Shown here piece after piece: positions 54,462 through 62,965 of a stretch of DNA of 64,000 bases (position 1 is the stretch's first letter; the number at the start of each line of letters is the position of its first letter). The notes beneath the pieces are model-generated. The model worked only from the letters and a program-made list of their open reading frames with translations. It was not told the DNA's origin and did not search any database. The DNA lies in contig JBGAUL010000015.1 of NCBI GenBank assembly GCA_044228685.1, forward strand, positions 1-64,000, read 5' to 3'. The position numbers and the translations under genes were made by a program. The stretch is from JBBATK01 sp044228685 (lineage in GTDB: Bacteria; Bacteroidota; Ignavibacteria; Kapaibacteriales; NICIL-2).

Positions 54462-55226
54462 TTAGAGATTCACAACGAAAGAGAATCCGAAGATGATTCC
54501 TTTGAGAAGGACGTCGTCGTTTTTATAAACGGGAAATACCAAATCCGCACTTCGTTGATCAACGTCCCAGTCACTCGAACTTGAAGGTGACCAAAAGTTG
54601 TAAGCAACAAATACTCCGGCGTACACAGCATCGTTGCTGCTTTCGATTCCAATCACACGTCCAATGGATGGAAAATCAATATTAAGCACGGGAGCAAAAC
54701 TGAGTGATCTCTTCGAAATCGATGCACTTTGTACTTCATAGTCTGTTTGGAAATTCCGAATTGTAGCGAGGTCAACTTCGACTCTATTTAAAGAGCATTG
54801 AATACCGGGTCTGACAATTAGCGTTGATTCGCTTAGCACAAGATTGTAATCAAGCTCAAGCGTTCCGTAGTGTTGGAAGACTATTCTCGACATACGAGTA
54901 TAGGACCTTAATGCGTCGCTTGAAGTGACGCTACTGTAATCCTGATTTTGGAAAACGTCCGACAGACCAAGACCGAGTTTTAAACTCAGGCTTATGGATT
55001 TCGTTCTGGCTCGCATCTCAACATCGACAATAGGAGATTGCCACGAGCGTAGCGTTGGATATCCGATGAGTTCTTGCCAGTCACTCATCTTTTTGACGTC
55101 ATATTGCTGTGCGAAGACACTCAAACCTAGACTATAGCGTATGGCACTAGAGTCTTGACTAGCACGAAGATTAAACGATGCGAATGCAACGATGAAGGCG
55201 AGATACACAGTACAATTTCGAAGCAT
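54462..55226 (-). CDS. Outer-membrane beta-barrel protein, paralogue of the gene at 53490
   Basis: The 254-residue protein has a signal peptide (ending FNLRAS) and a barrel-like mature part with YSLGLSVFAQQYDVKKMSDW, SLSLKLGLGLSDVFQ, and the terminal KGIIFGFSFVVNL. It is similar in plan to the downstream gene 53490-54239, but the two have diverged strongly. Function unknown. The duplicated pair suggests gene amplification of a small surface protein. Confidence 0.75.
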   Translation of the reverse strand: MLRNCTVYLAFIVAFASFNLRASQDSSAIRYSLGLSVFAQQYDVKKMSDWQELIGYPTLRSWQSPIVDVEMRARTKSISLSLKLGLGLSDVFQNQDYSSVTSSDALRSYTRMSRIVFQHYGTLELDYNLVLSESTLIVRPGIQCSLNRVEVDLATIRNFQTDYEVQSASISKRSLSFAPVLNIDFPSIGRVIGIESSNDAVYAGVFVAYNFWSPSSSSDWDVDQRSADLVFPVYKNDDVLLKGIIFGFSFVVNL

Positions 55227-55448
55227 GACGAGCCTGAGAGAATGTTGAAGACTTCTGTATAAGGCAACGAATTCAATGCTTCGACAATATATGAGCTGTG
55301 CTAGGAATGAGGATTATTATTTATAGAATTAAAGAGCATGTAAATCATCACGTACATGCATAGAAAGTATGAAGACCTACTAGTTCACTGCTTTGGGCGT
55401 GATGAAGTTTTCATTTTGGACGAGATCAACTAGAGCCGATTCAAACAC

Positions 55449-56195
55449 TCACTTCAATCGTGCCGGCATGAGCCCTACTGTAACATCGTCGTTGTTATTC
55501 TTGACTTCCTGACGGTGCTTTTCTTCGGCTGCAGCGTCGTACTGCAGACGCACAATGGTTGAGTCCGGTAAGACTTTGCAGACGATTGTTTTAGTTTTAT
55601 AAAACAAATATTCAAAGGTCACTGACACACTATCATCATCAGCATAATCAGGCAGATCGATGTGGAAGTACCCGCGATTGTTGCATATGCTGGTGATGCC
55701 GTATTTAGGGATTTTCAGTTTAGCGAAGGGAAGAAACTTGGCTGTGCTATCGTCACTTATAACGCGACCTTCTATTTCTCTGCAACGTGGCAACACTGCG
55801 ATTTTCTTTTCTGAGGACGCTTTTCCCTGCGTGCTATCTCCAATTACCTGCTCTTGTCTTTTCGGAGCTGCTGCTTGTGCTTTTGAATGTTGACTTAGAG
55901 TCCCATAGAGCAGGGTCATAGAACCCAACAGCACGTGCAACAACCTATGATTGCGTTGCTGCGGACTCTCCCGAAGCGTCAACACGCGATTCAGCTGTGA
56001 ATTATGCACTATACCACAGGCGTGCTCACCTTGGGCCAGCATTGTGCGCACTACTTCATCATCAGCGGCCTGCCGCAAGTCCGGAACGATCTTGTCGCAC
56101 TGATGACAATAACGTCCATCCCCCACCTCCGGCATCTGCTGCCAAGGCAAGTGACAGGAATAAAGGATTTCGAGTTGATAGTGTTGGGTTTTCAT
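55449..56195 (-). CDS. Protein with cysteine-rich N-terminus, one membrane helix and CarboxypepD-regulatory-like domain
   Basis: The ATG at 56195 is chosen because the N-terminus then starts like a Bacteroidota family with the pattern C-xxW-xxM-x5-GRxC-xxC-xK-xxxD; here it reads SCHLPWQQMPEVGDGRYCHQ followed by CDKIVPDL, and CGIVHNSQLNR completes it. The cysteines may bind zinc. A hydrophobic helix (LLHVLLGSMTLLYGTLS) follows, then a regulatory-type beta-sandwich (IEGRVISDDSTAKFLPFAKL, GYFHIDLPD). The topology suggests a cytosolic N-terminus and periplasmic C-terminus. The role is unknown. Confidence 0.7.
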   Translation of the reverse strand: MKTQHYQLEILYSCHLPWQQMPEVGDGRYCHQCDKIVPDLRQAADDEVVRTMLAQGEHACGIVHNSQLNRVLTLRESPQQRNHRLLHVLLGSMTLLYGTLSQHSKAQAAAPKRQEQVIGDSTQGKASSEKKIAVLPRCREIEGRVISDDSTAKFLPFAKLKIPKYGITSICNNRGYFHIDLPDYADDDSVSVTFEYLFYKTKTIVCKVLPDSTIVRLQYDAAAEEKHRQEVKNNNDDVTVGLMPARLK

Positions 56196-56863
56196 GTGTG
56201 AATGGGCATTGGTGAGCAGAATAACTACGCTCAGCTTGCTAAAACTTTCGTCAGATCTAAGCTGGTTCATCGCCCAATCTAGACCTTAGGATACAAGAGT
56301 AATTCACTTCTGAGCTTTTAGAAAAAAGAGGGGGAAGCGAGGGAAATGGTTACATGAGGAGATTGAAACATGAGAATCTTAACTCGACCTCAATTCAACT
56401 TTCGGTCACTAAAGGCATCCTCACTAATGATTAACACCTTCTTGCACACAGCTTGGAATACTATGGTGTTCACATAAACATCAGTGGTTGGCACCGAGAC
56501 TCGCAAAGAGAAGAGCCTAACCACAATGTTTAAAATTCTCAAAAAATCGAGCTAAAGCCACCCGATTTGTATAAAAAATGCCAAAAAATATACATGTTTT
56601 GAAAACATGTATATGAAACATACATTTTCTATTCACAGGCTGAGGTCATTAGAGCGCTGTTCTTGAGCGCGATTCCTCGCAGCAAAGCTGACCTTTTTGC
56701 GGTCCGGAACGGGAGCATTCATTCTAAGTCTGCTACACGTCGTGCTTGCAATTGCATCAATACCCCAAGAATTTTGATCCCTAAACCTGATTCATTTGGC
56801 TTGGAATTGTCGAAGATTGAACAATATTGCGCTCATTGTTTTTCATACTACTCGTATTCGGAC
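56196..56863. other. Divergent intergenic region, 668 bases, with a large palindrome
   Basis: It lies between the divergent genes at 56195 (minus) and 56864 (plus). The notable content is the 27-base palindrome at 56588-56614 in an AT-rich context. No gene was recognised; the frame from 56663 is only the open leader of the VOC gene. Confidence 0.5.
56588..56614. promoter_or_regulatory. Perfect 27-base palindrome, candidate operator
   Basis: Thirteen-base arms ATATACATGTTTT and its complement flank a single central G. An additional half-site-like word TACATTTT follows at about 56621. It lies 250 bases upstream of the VOC gene and in its own AT-rich patch, as operators of dimeric repressors often do. 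No regulator gene is adjacent. Confidence 0.5.
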
Positions 56864-57289
56864 ATGGACAACTCATCCCAGCAAACGACACAGAACATAT
56901 CCACCCTCGAACCCAAAGTCACCGGTATCGGCGGCATCTTCTTCCTCTCCGACAATCCGGCGGCGATGAAGGAATGGTATGTGAAGAATTTGGGAATTAG
57001 TCTGAACGAGTGGGGTTCAGTGAGTTTTGAGACGAGAAACATCGAGCGACCGGAGCAGATCATTCCTCAGCAATGGCTTCCCTTTAAACGTGATAGCGAT
57101 TACTTCGCGCCGTCGACAAAAGAATACATGATCAACTACACCGTGCAGAACATTGAAGGCTTGGTTGATAAACTCAAAGCAAACGGTGTTACACTGGTCG
57201 ACGATATCGTCAGTTACGACTTCGGCAAATTCGTCCACTGCATGGATGCCGAAGGAAATAAGATTGAATTGTGGGAACCGGTGAGTTAA
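56864..57289 (+). CDS. VOC (glyoxalase-fold) family protein
   Basis: The ATG at 56864 starts a 141-residue protein with a single vicinal-oxygen-chelate module: VTGIGGIFFLSDNPAAMKEWYVKNLGI at the start, the middle strand YMINYTVQNIEGLVDKLKANG, and the ending VHCMDAEGNKIELWEPVS with the usual metal-binding glutamate in IELWE. Such small VOC proteins may be isomerases, dioxygenase-like enzymes or resistance proteins; the substrate cannot be told. The frame is open for 67 more codons upstream, but that part is not VOC-like. Confidence 0.85.
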   Translation: MDNSSQQTTQNISTLEPKVTGIGGIFFLSDNPAAMKEWYVKNLGISLNEWGSVSFETRNIERPEQIIPQQWLPFKRDSDYFAPSTKEYMINYTVQNIEGLVDKLKANGVTLVDDIVSYDFGKFVHCMDAEGNKIELWEPVS

Positions 57290-57353
57290 AACAATTGCGA
57301 AGAACTAATTCGATCTTTTGAAGATGCCGGAATTAACGAGTTAGGGTGCGACT

Positions 57354-57965
57354 CTACTTCCGATAATTAATCCTACATCCCAACGAATGCGTCTCGCCGG
57401 TCACGACTGCTTGTCCGCTAAGCATTTGATCAACCGCATTCGCTAAATACGGCGTTGCCTCTTCGGGATGTTCGCCGTTGTCATCAATGGCTCCATTGTA
57501 GCGAATTGTCCACTCGCCGTTTTCTTTCCAAAGTAAGTATGCTTGTGGAGTATGACGGGCCTGAAACTCACGCGCAACGGATTGTGAGGGATCGATGAGA
57601 TAGGGAAAATGAAAGTCGTGCTCGCGCGCAAAGAGCTGCATGTTCGCAAAGCCTTCTTCTGCATAGACTGCGGTGTCCATGGGATTAATGACGTAGAGCG
57701 GAACGCCCTTAGCCGCATAGCGATCGCTGAGCTCATTGAGTCGTGCGGTGTAGAGTCGCGCAAATGGACAATGATTACAGCTAAACACAACCATCGCGCC
57801 ACGCGCGGTGCTTTGCGCATCCAGATTGAGCATCTGACCATCCACATTCTTCAGAGAAAAACTCCGAACGTGCTTGCCAAGCATTGATGTGCTCACAGTT
57901 GCGGCAGGACTAACTGCGACAATCACGATGCTGAGAAGAATGACAATTCCAATGCGTGTGTTCAT
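57354..57965 (-). CDS. Exported thioredoxin-fold (redoxin) protein
   Basis: The 203-residue protein has a signal peptide (about 1-24) and a redoxin fold with the active-site motif VFSCNHCPFARLY (CxxC). The later HTPQAYLL is the cis-Pro segment and RYNGAIDDN continues as in the family. This 'NHCPFA' type is a known subfamily of AhpC/TSA-like extracytoplasmic redox proteins. It starts three bases after the stop of the multicopper oxidase gene, so they form an operon. A role in disulfide or metal-centre maturation of that oxidase is a reasonable inference, not shown. Confidence 0.88.
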   Translation of the reverse strand: MNTRIGIVILLSIVIVAVSPAATVSTSMLGKHVRSFSLKNVDGQMLNLDAQSTARGAMVVFSCNHCPFARLYTARLNELSDRYAAKGVPLYVINPMDTAVYAEEGFANMQLFAREHDFHFPYLIDPSQSVAREFQARHTPQAYLLWKENGEWTIRYNGAIDDNGEHPEEATPYLANAVDQMLSGQAVVTGETHSLGCRINYRK

Positions 57966-57968
57966 TGC

Positions 57969-60209
57969 TTATCGCTTTTCGAATCTCTGAGTTGTAATTG
58001 ACTTGGTGCGTAAATCCATGAGGCGCACGAAGTAGTGTCCGCTTGCTAATGACGAGATATCAATCCCCTTCTCTAACTCCGGTCGCGGCAACATCAACAC
58101 TGCTCTTCCACCTGCATCACATACCGTCACGTAATACACCACCGTCTCCGGATGCAGCATACGAATGTAGATGCGCTCTTGCGCCGGATTTGGATAGAGC
58201 GTATAGGCTGTTTCGGATTCCGTGTCAGCCGCAACATCAGACGTGCTCTCTTGTAGCACTTGTACTGTCCGCGTTGCTATTCCTTTTGCACTAAGCGTCA
58301 GTTGTGTGCTGCGATTTGTCGCGCTGCTATTCTCTGCTGCATGGATGTTTAGGGTGCTATCACCCGTTCCGCTCGACGCCGACGCCGTGCACCATGAATC
58401 GTTGCTGCTGAGTGTCCATGAAGTGTTGGAATTCAAATGCACGATTCGATCACCACCGGTAGATGGAAAGCGCAAGGTGGTGTCGGAAAGTGTGAGGCTT
58501 GGTGCGACGCCGTATTGTGTGACTTCGACGCTCTGCGATGTCATACCCGGACTCTGCAAACTCACATGCGCTACGCGCGAATCGATGGAGCTGTTTGCCG
58601 TCGCAGTTAGCGTAACGACTGCATTGCCGCTTCCCGAGTTGCTATCAAGGCTCAACCATGTTTGATCAGAACTCAAGGTCCAATTCACATTGGCTTGAAT
58701 GTTTAGCGTTTGTTGTGAGTGATCTGCTGCGTTGATAAAGACTTTAGTCGGTGCGACGCTGAGTGTGTTCTGAGGTCCGACCACGACGAATTGTCCCATC
58801 ATCCCGCCATCTTCATGATTCGAAAAATGACAGTGATACATGAATGGATGAACGGAATCAGCGTAATCGTCGAAGCGCGCCACAAAGCTGAGATTCTCTC
58901 CCTTGGGCAAGTAAGCAACATCCTTCCATCCCGATTCATAAGCTGCCACCGCATTGGCGTTGCCGTTGCGCGCGACGATTTTGAACTCAACATCGTGGAT
59001 GTGGAATGCATGACTAAACACATTGTTATTCGTCACAGTCCATTGCTCAATATCATTGAGCTGCGTTGTTTTATTGATTCGATTCAAAGCGAAAGCAAGA
59101 TTGTCGAGGGTGAAGTCAGTACCCGGTGTGCCTGCAGTGACTAAAACAGTCTTCTTCACCGTTGCATCCGTTGCCTTCCAGTACACATTGTTTGCAAGTG
59201 TTGTTGGAAGTGTGGTGATTGCTTGTGAGGTGGCAGCGCCGACGTTGATGTGCAAGACGACGAAGTCGGTGTTGTTGAGTAAGGAGCCAAGCGGACCATT
59301 CGTACCGGGCTCTCCGCCGGGAAATCCAAATGCCATGCCGCCATTGAAAGCTTTAAGATCGAGTGCTGTGCCAACGGCGTCCTTTGATAAATCAACCAAG
59401 ATCTCATAGCGCTCGCCTACTCCCATGCGCAGGCGTGTGAGTGCGACCGGTGCGTTGAGCAAGCCGCCGTCGTTTGCTATCACGTAGAAAGTGCGATTGT
59501 CGCTAAAACCAAGATTATAAGCTCGCTCGATTTCAGCATTGAGAACGCGCAAGCGAACGAATTGCTTCGGTAGTTGCACTTGTGCGTTCATGATACCGTT
59601 GGTGAACATGTAGTCGCCGTAGGCAATGTTGGTGGTGACGAATTGATTGGCGTTATCGAAGCGACGACTCGTCAGCACCAGCGGAATATCATCCACGCCA
59701 TAGCTGCGCGGCAATTTCAAGGCAGCTTCCTCAGCATCGCGCACAATGAGAAATCCCCCAACGCCTTTGGTCAGATGCTCTTGGGTCATTTCATGCAAGT
59801 GCGGATGGTACCAGTAGGTAGCTGCTTGATTAGTGACCTTCCAATAAGGTTGCCAAGTGGTGCCCGGAGGAATGACCTGGTGCGGTCCACCGTCCATGAC
59901 CGCCGGCAAGTGCATTCCATGCCAGTGAATGGTCGTGCTATCATTGAGAAAATTCTTCACCGTCATGTGAACCGTATCGCCTTTATTGACGAAAATGGTT
60001 GGTCCCCAAAAAGTCGCCCCATTAATGCCCGACGTAATAGTCTGATTCCCCGTCTTGTACTGCGCAAATGTATCCCGAATCGCCAAGGTGAAATTCGTAC
60101 CTGAGAGTGTGTCGGGAATATGTAAGTCGTTGTAGGCGCTGAGTTGCAGTGACACAAATGCTAAGGTCATGCACAATTTCCAAACTGATTTTACGAGTCC
60201 TAAGTTCAT
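57969..60209 (-). CDS. T9SS-exported multicopper oxidase with two BACON-like domains
   Basis: The 746-residue enzyme has a signal peptide and then three cupredoxin domains with all copper ligands: HWHG at 95-98, YHPHLH (H135, H137, H139), HAFHIHDVEF, and MYHCHFSNHEDGGMM, whose Cys-His pair bridges type 1 and type 3 copper. The MGQFVVV end is that of CueO/laccase-like oxidases. Residues about 480-660 are two BACON-type Ig repeats (WTLSSDQTWLSLDSNSGSG, WTLSSNDSWCTASASSGTG). The end (about 670-746) is a T9SS sorting domain (YTLYPNPAQERIYIRML ... QRFEKR). It should be secreted and may oxidise phenols or metal ions at the surface; substrate not known. A redoxin gene follows three bases after the stop. 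Confidence 0.93.
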   Translation of the reverse strand: MNLGLVKSVWKLCMTLAFVSLQLSAYNDLHIPDTLSGTNFTLAIRDTFAQYKTGNQTITSGINGATFWGPTIFVNKGDTVHMTVKNFLNDSTTIHWHGMHLPAVMDGGPHQVIPPGTTWQPYWKVTNQAATYWYHPHLHEMTQEHLTKGVGGFLIVRDAEEAALKLPRSYGVDDIPLVLTSRRFDNANQFVTTNIAYGDYMFTNGIMNAQVQLPKQFVRLRVLNAEIERAYNLGFSDNRTFYVIANDGGLLNAPVALTRLRMGVGERYEILVDLSKDAVGTALDLKAFNGGMAFGFPGGEPGTNGPLGSLLNNTDFVVLHINVGAATSQAITTLPTTLANNVYWKATDATVKKTVLVTAGTPGTDFTLDNLAFALNRINKTTQLNDIEQWTVTNNNVFSHAFHIHDVEFKIVARNGNANAVAAYESGWKDVAYLPKGENLSFVARFDDYADSVHPFMYHCHFSNHEDGGMMGQFVVVGPQNTLSVAPTKVFINAADHSQQTLNIQANVNWTLSSDQTWLSLDSNSGSGNAVVTLTATANSSIDSRVAHVSLQSPGMTSQSVEVTQYGVAPSLTLSDTTLRFPSTGGDRIVHLNSNTSWTLSSNDSWCTASASSGTGDSTLNIHAAENSSATNRSTQLTLSAKGIATRTVQVLQESTSDVAADTESETAYTLYPNPAQERIYIRMLHPETVVYYVTVCDAGGRAVLMLPRPELEKGIDISSLASGHYFVRLMDLRTKSITTQRFEKR

Positions 60210-60677
60210 CGCGAGGAGCTTTCGTGAATAAGTGATTCACCTCAAAGAGGAAGGTGTGTAGATTTAGACGTCATCAAAGAAGACTTCATTCGGGTCGCTA
60301 AAGATTGTTCGACTTTTTTCCTGAAAGATGATTGAGCTACGAGTTTGCATTTAAGGTTCTTACAAAGCACTCCAGACACATATCGCTCAAGGTCTTTCGC
60401 AACTCGCGGATGCTAAGACTAAACAATTGAAGACTTTGCACTCTTGAAAGCAATATTTTTGTCTGGAGTTGCGGGACCTGCGTTCTATATTGTCATACCA
60501 TAGTAGATGCCGAAAGCGTAGAACTCAACTTGATCATGCAAAGCACATCATCAAGGCTTGAGCAAGCGTCTTGCTCCAGCACTTAATGCTTACCGACTTG
60601 GGTTTATCAATTAGCTGGTGACTTATCAAGTGACAGCATCAGGGGTAGATTTGCAAACCACACACCGACTAGATTTT
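60210..60677. other. Divergent intergenic region, 468 bases
   Basis: It lies between the oxidase operon (minus) and the Ycf48-like gene (plus), so it must hold both promoters. No specific motif, repeat or small gene was recognised. Confidence 0.4.
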
Positions 60678-62078
60678 ATGAAACGCACTTCTCTTATCTG
60701 CAGACTCGTATTACTCTTTGTCATCTGTTTATGTTCAAGTTTCGTTTTTAGTTCATGTGATCTAGGCACTTCAGGTGGCACGTTAATTAAAGCGGAGGAT
60801 CAATACAAAGTTTCAATAAATGCCGGGACGATAAATTATTACCCTCCGACCGGGACTTGTCCGCTTGACGTAGATATCAATACCGCATACAATATCAAAT
60901 TCAACTTGGGAGGATATTCGTCGACAAACCAAGTTTTCGACGGCTATGAGGGAACTTCCTGGACTTTGGTAGAATCACCGGATGTAAGACCGGCTGGTTT
61001 GCAAATCTCTTTTCAACCAGCGCAACTAGATATCAATCAAAGCGAGACAATTTTAATTATCAAAGCCAACGCAACCGTTTCAGTAGGTGTATATCATTTT
61101 CAGATTCAGACAAACGCAGCAACATTTGATCACATTCGAGTGTTGAATTTAATTATTTCTGTCCATCCGGATCCTTCTGTTGGTCAGAACAGTTGGTCTG
61201 TTGTAACGCCGACTATCATAGTACCTATACTACATGACGTTGCTTTTAGCTCTGCGACTCGTGGAGTAGCTGTAGGTCAGCAAGGAACCATTCTAATTAC
61301 TAATGATGCCGGCAAGAATTGGTCTCCCCTTGTTTCGGGTACTTCATCGGAACTTTGGTCAGTCCAATTCTACGACTCACAACTTGGCTATGCTATCGGC
61401 GACGACGCGATACTTAGAACCACGGATGGCGGATCTCATTGGTCCTTACCTGCTCCCGGAATTAGCGCTAAGCTCAGACATTTGTACATACCTGACATCA
61501 ACACGGTGATAGTATGTTCAGTTAGCGACAATTCAAATCAGAATATGGTGGAGTATCGGTCAAATGATCAGGGCAGTAACTTTACGAAAGGTTGGAGCGG
61601 TGCGGCAACTAGTGCGTTATGGTACTGGGACTCACAGCGCATTATCGTAATGCGTTCTGAGGGATTCGGTCAACGAGTCTACTCTACAACGGATGGTGGA
61701 TCTAAGTGGGCTAACGGCTCTACGGTTGATGCAAATATTGTGCATATCGCTCGTGGTCCAGGAAGTGTCTTGTATGGTTCATCATCATTGGGTCTGCTCT
61801 TCAAATCAACTGATGACGGCTTGAACTGGTCATCAGTATCGACCGGTGCGCCGTCGATTCAATTCAGCGGCATAGGATTCTCAGATCAATATGGTGTTGC
61901 AGTAGGTAGCCAAGGAGCTGTTGCGAGAAGTGTAAACGGAAACGCTTGGGTATATGAGTCTACAAATGCCCAATACACATTGAGCCAAGTCGCAGTTCCA
62001 AGTAACTCTGTGGCAATTGCTGTTGGATATGCAAACACGATTAATGGCTATCAAGGTCTTATTCTACGACGCGAGTAG
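60678..62078 (+). CDS. Lipoprotein with Ycf48/BNR-type beta-propeller
   Basis: The ATG at 60678 starts a lipoprotein signal with lipobox FSSC; the upstream in-frame start is rejected because it would precede the signal. After a beta-sandwich of about 150 residues (SINAGTINYYPPTGTCPLDV, VYHFQIQTNAATF) comes a propeller of Ycf48/BNR repeats: RGVAVGQQGTILITNDAGKN, YAIGDDAILRTTDGGSHW, QRVYSTTDGGSKW and LFKSTDDGLNW, with Asp-box-like TTDGG turns. Ycf48 helps assemble photosystem II in cyanobacteria; the bacterial lipoprotein homologues are of unknown role, often surface structural or glycan related. Confidence 0.85.
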   Translation: MKRTSLICRLVLLFVICLCSSFVFSSCDLGTSGGTLIKAEDQYKVSINAGTINYYPPTGTCPLDVDINTAYNIKFNLGGYSSTNQVFDGYEGTSWTLVESPDVRPAGLQISFQPAQLDINQSETILIIKANATVSVGVYHFQIQTNAATFDHIRVLNLIISVHPDPSVGQNSWSVVTPTIIVPILHDVAFSSATRGVAVGQQGTILITNDAGKNWSPLVSGTSSELWSVQFYDSQLGYAIGDDAILRTTDGGSHWSLPAPGISAKLRHLYIPDINTVIVCSVSDNSNQNMVEYRSNDQGSNFTKGWSGAATSALWYWDSQRIIVMRSEGFGQRVYSTTDGGSKWANGSTVDANIVHIARGPGSVLYGSSSLGLLFKSTDDGLNWSSVSTGAPSIQFSGIGFSDQYGVAVGSQGAVARSVNGNAWVYESTNAQYTLSQVAVPSNSVAIAVGYANTINGYQGLILRRE

Positions 62079-62186
62079 ATACGCTCTTTTTTGTTTTCGT
62101 GATGTTTAGTGTCATCGCTACGATGCAATTGATAACCAAGGTATTCGTCAGCGTCATCACCTAAAACGAGACACCGGAGCATCGCT

Positions 62187-62807
62187 ATGAACATCACGAT
62201 TATTGGAAGTGGAAATGTTGGTCAGGCATTGGGACAGCAGTGGTCGCGCAGCGGACACCACGTCGTCTTCGGTGCGCGCAATCCCGAATCGCCAAAAACT
62301 CAACTTGCGCTTCAGCTGATTGAGGGAGCACGTGTTCAACCCATTGCTGACGCTTTGCACGATCCGGATGTCGTCGTCATCTGCACACCTCCGGAAGCGG
62401 TGCACGCTCTCATCCCCGAACTCCGCTCGCTGGGTGATGTTGTGATTATCGACGCCACCAACAGCGTTCGCATCAAACCTGATCCCTACCCAACTGTCTT
62501 TCACGCTCTGCGCGCACAGCTTCCTGAAGCTCGCGTGGTGAAGTGCTTTAATACTACGGGTTTTGAGAACATGAAGAAGCCTATCTCAGGCGATGCTCAA
62601 CTGGATATGTTCATGGCCGGCGATGACGAAAAGGCAAAGTCAGTGGCCCGTCAACTCTCCGCCGACTGCGGCTTCGGCGAATGCTACAACTTCGGCGGCG
62701 ATGATAAAGTGCAACTGCTCGAACACTTAGCACTGTCGTGGATTAACCTGGCGATCATGCAGGGTTATGGAAGAGATATTGCGTTTAGAGTTGTGAGACG
62801 CGGATAG
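62187..62807 (+). CDS. NADPH-dependent F420 reductase-like NAD(P)-binding oxidoreductase
   Basis: The 206-residue protein opens with the Rossmann motif IGSGNVGQALGQQWSRSGHHVVFGARNP, matching the F420_oxidored/NADP-binding family (F420-dependent NADP reductase-like). DPDVVVICTPPEAVHALIPE and the later VVKCFNTTGFENMKKP are typical. Members use NADPH to reduce F420 or flavin-like substrates, but many lineages lack F420, so the physiological partner is unclear. GGAG lies nine bases before the ATG. Confidence 0.88.
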   Translation: MNITIIGSGNVGQALGQQWSRSGHHVVFGARNPESPKTQLALQLIEGARVQPIADALHDPDVVVICTPPEAVHALIPELRSLGDVVIIDATNSVRIKPDPYPTVFHALRAQLPEARVVKCFNTTGFENMKKPISGDAQLDMFMAGDDEKAKSVARQLSADCGFGECYNFGGDDKVQLLEHLALSWINLAIMQGYGRDIAFRVVRRG

Positions 62808-62818
62808 GCGCTGCTTCT

Positions 62819-62893
62819 CTAAGGTTTGCGATACTTGAGTGCAGCATCATATTCGTCGTCACAGAGGATGCCGCTCTGAACGTACTTTCTCAT
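62819..62893 (-). pseudogene. Possible SHOCT-like gene fragment (24 codons)
   Basis: On the minus strand an ATG at 62893 leads to MRKYVQSGILCDDEYDAALK and a TAG at 62819, a shape like the C-terminal SHOCT helix pair (GIITEEEFE-type). The frame is open for some codons further upstream, to a stop, without a good start. It could be the end of a lost gene or chance. Confidence 0.3.
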
Positions 62894-62965
62894 ACTGCGT
62901 TTAGGACTGCTCGCAATAATTGCGCTGCGCCGTATTGAAATGACCTAAGCAAACTTCGATCGAGA

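Noticed and set aside
56663..56863. N-terminal extension of the VOC protein by 67 codons
   Set aside because: Not VOC-like, no ribosome-binding site at its start, and the ATG at 56864 begins the domain properly.
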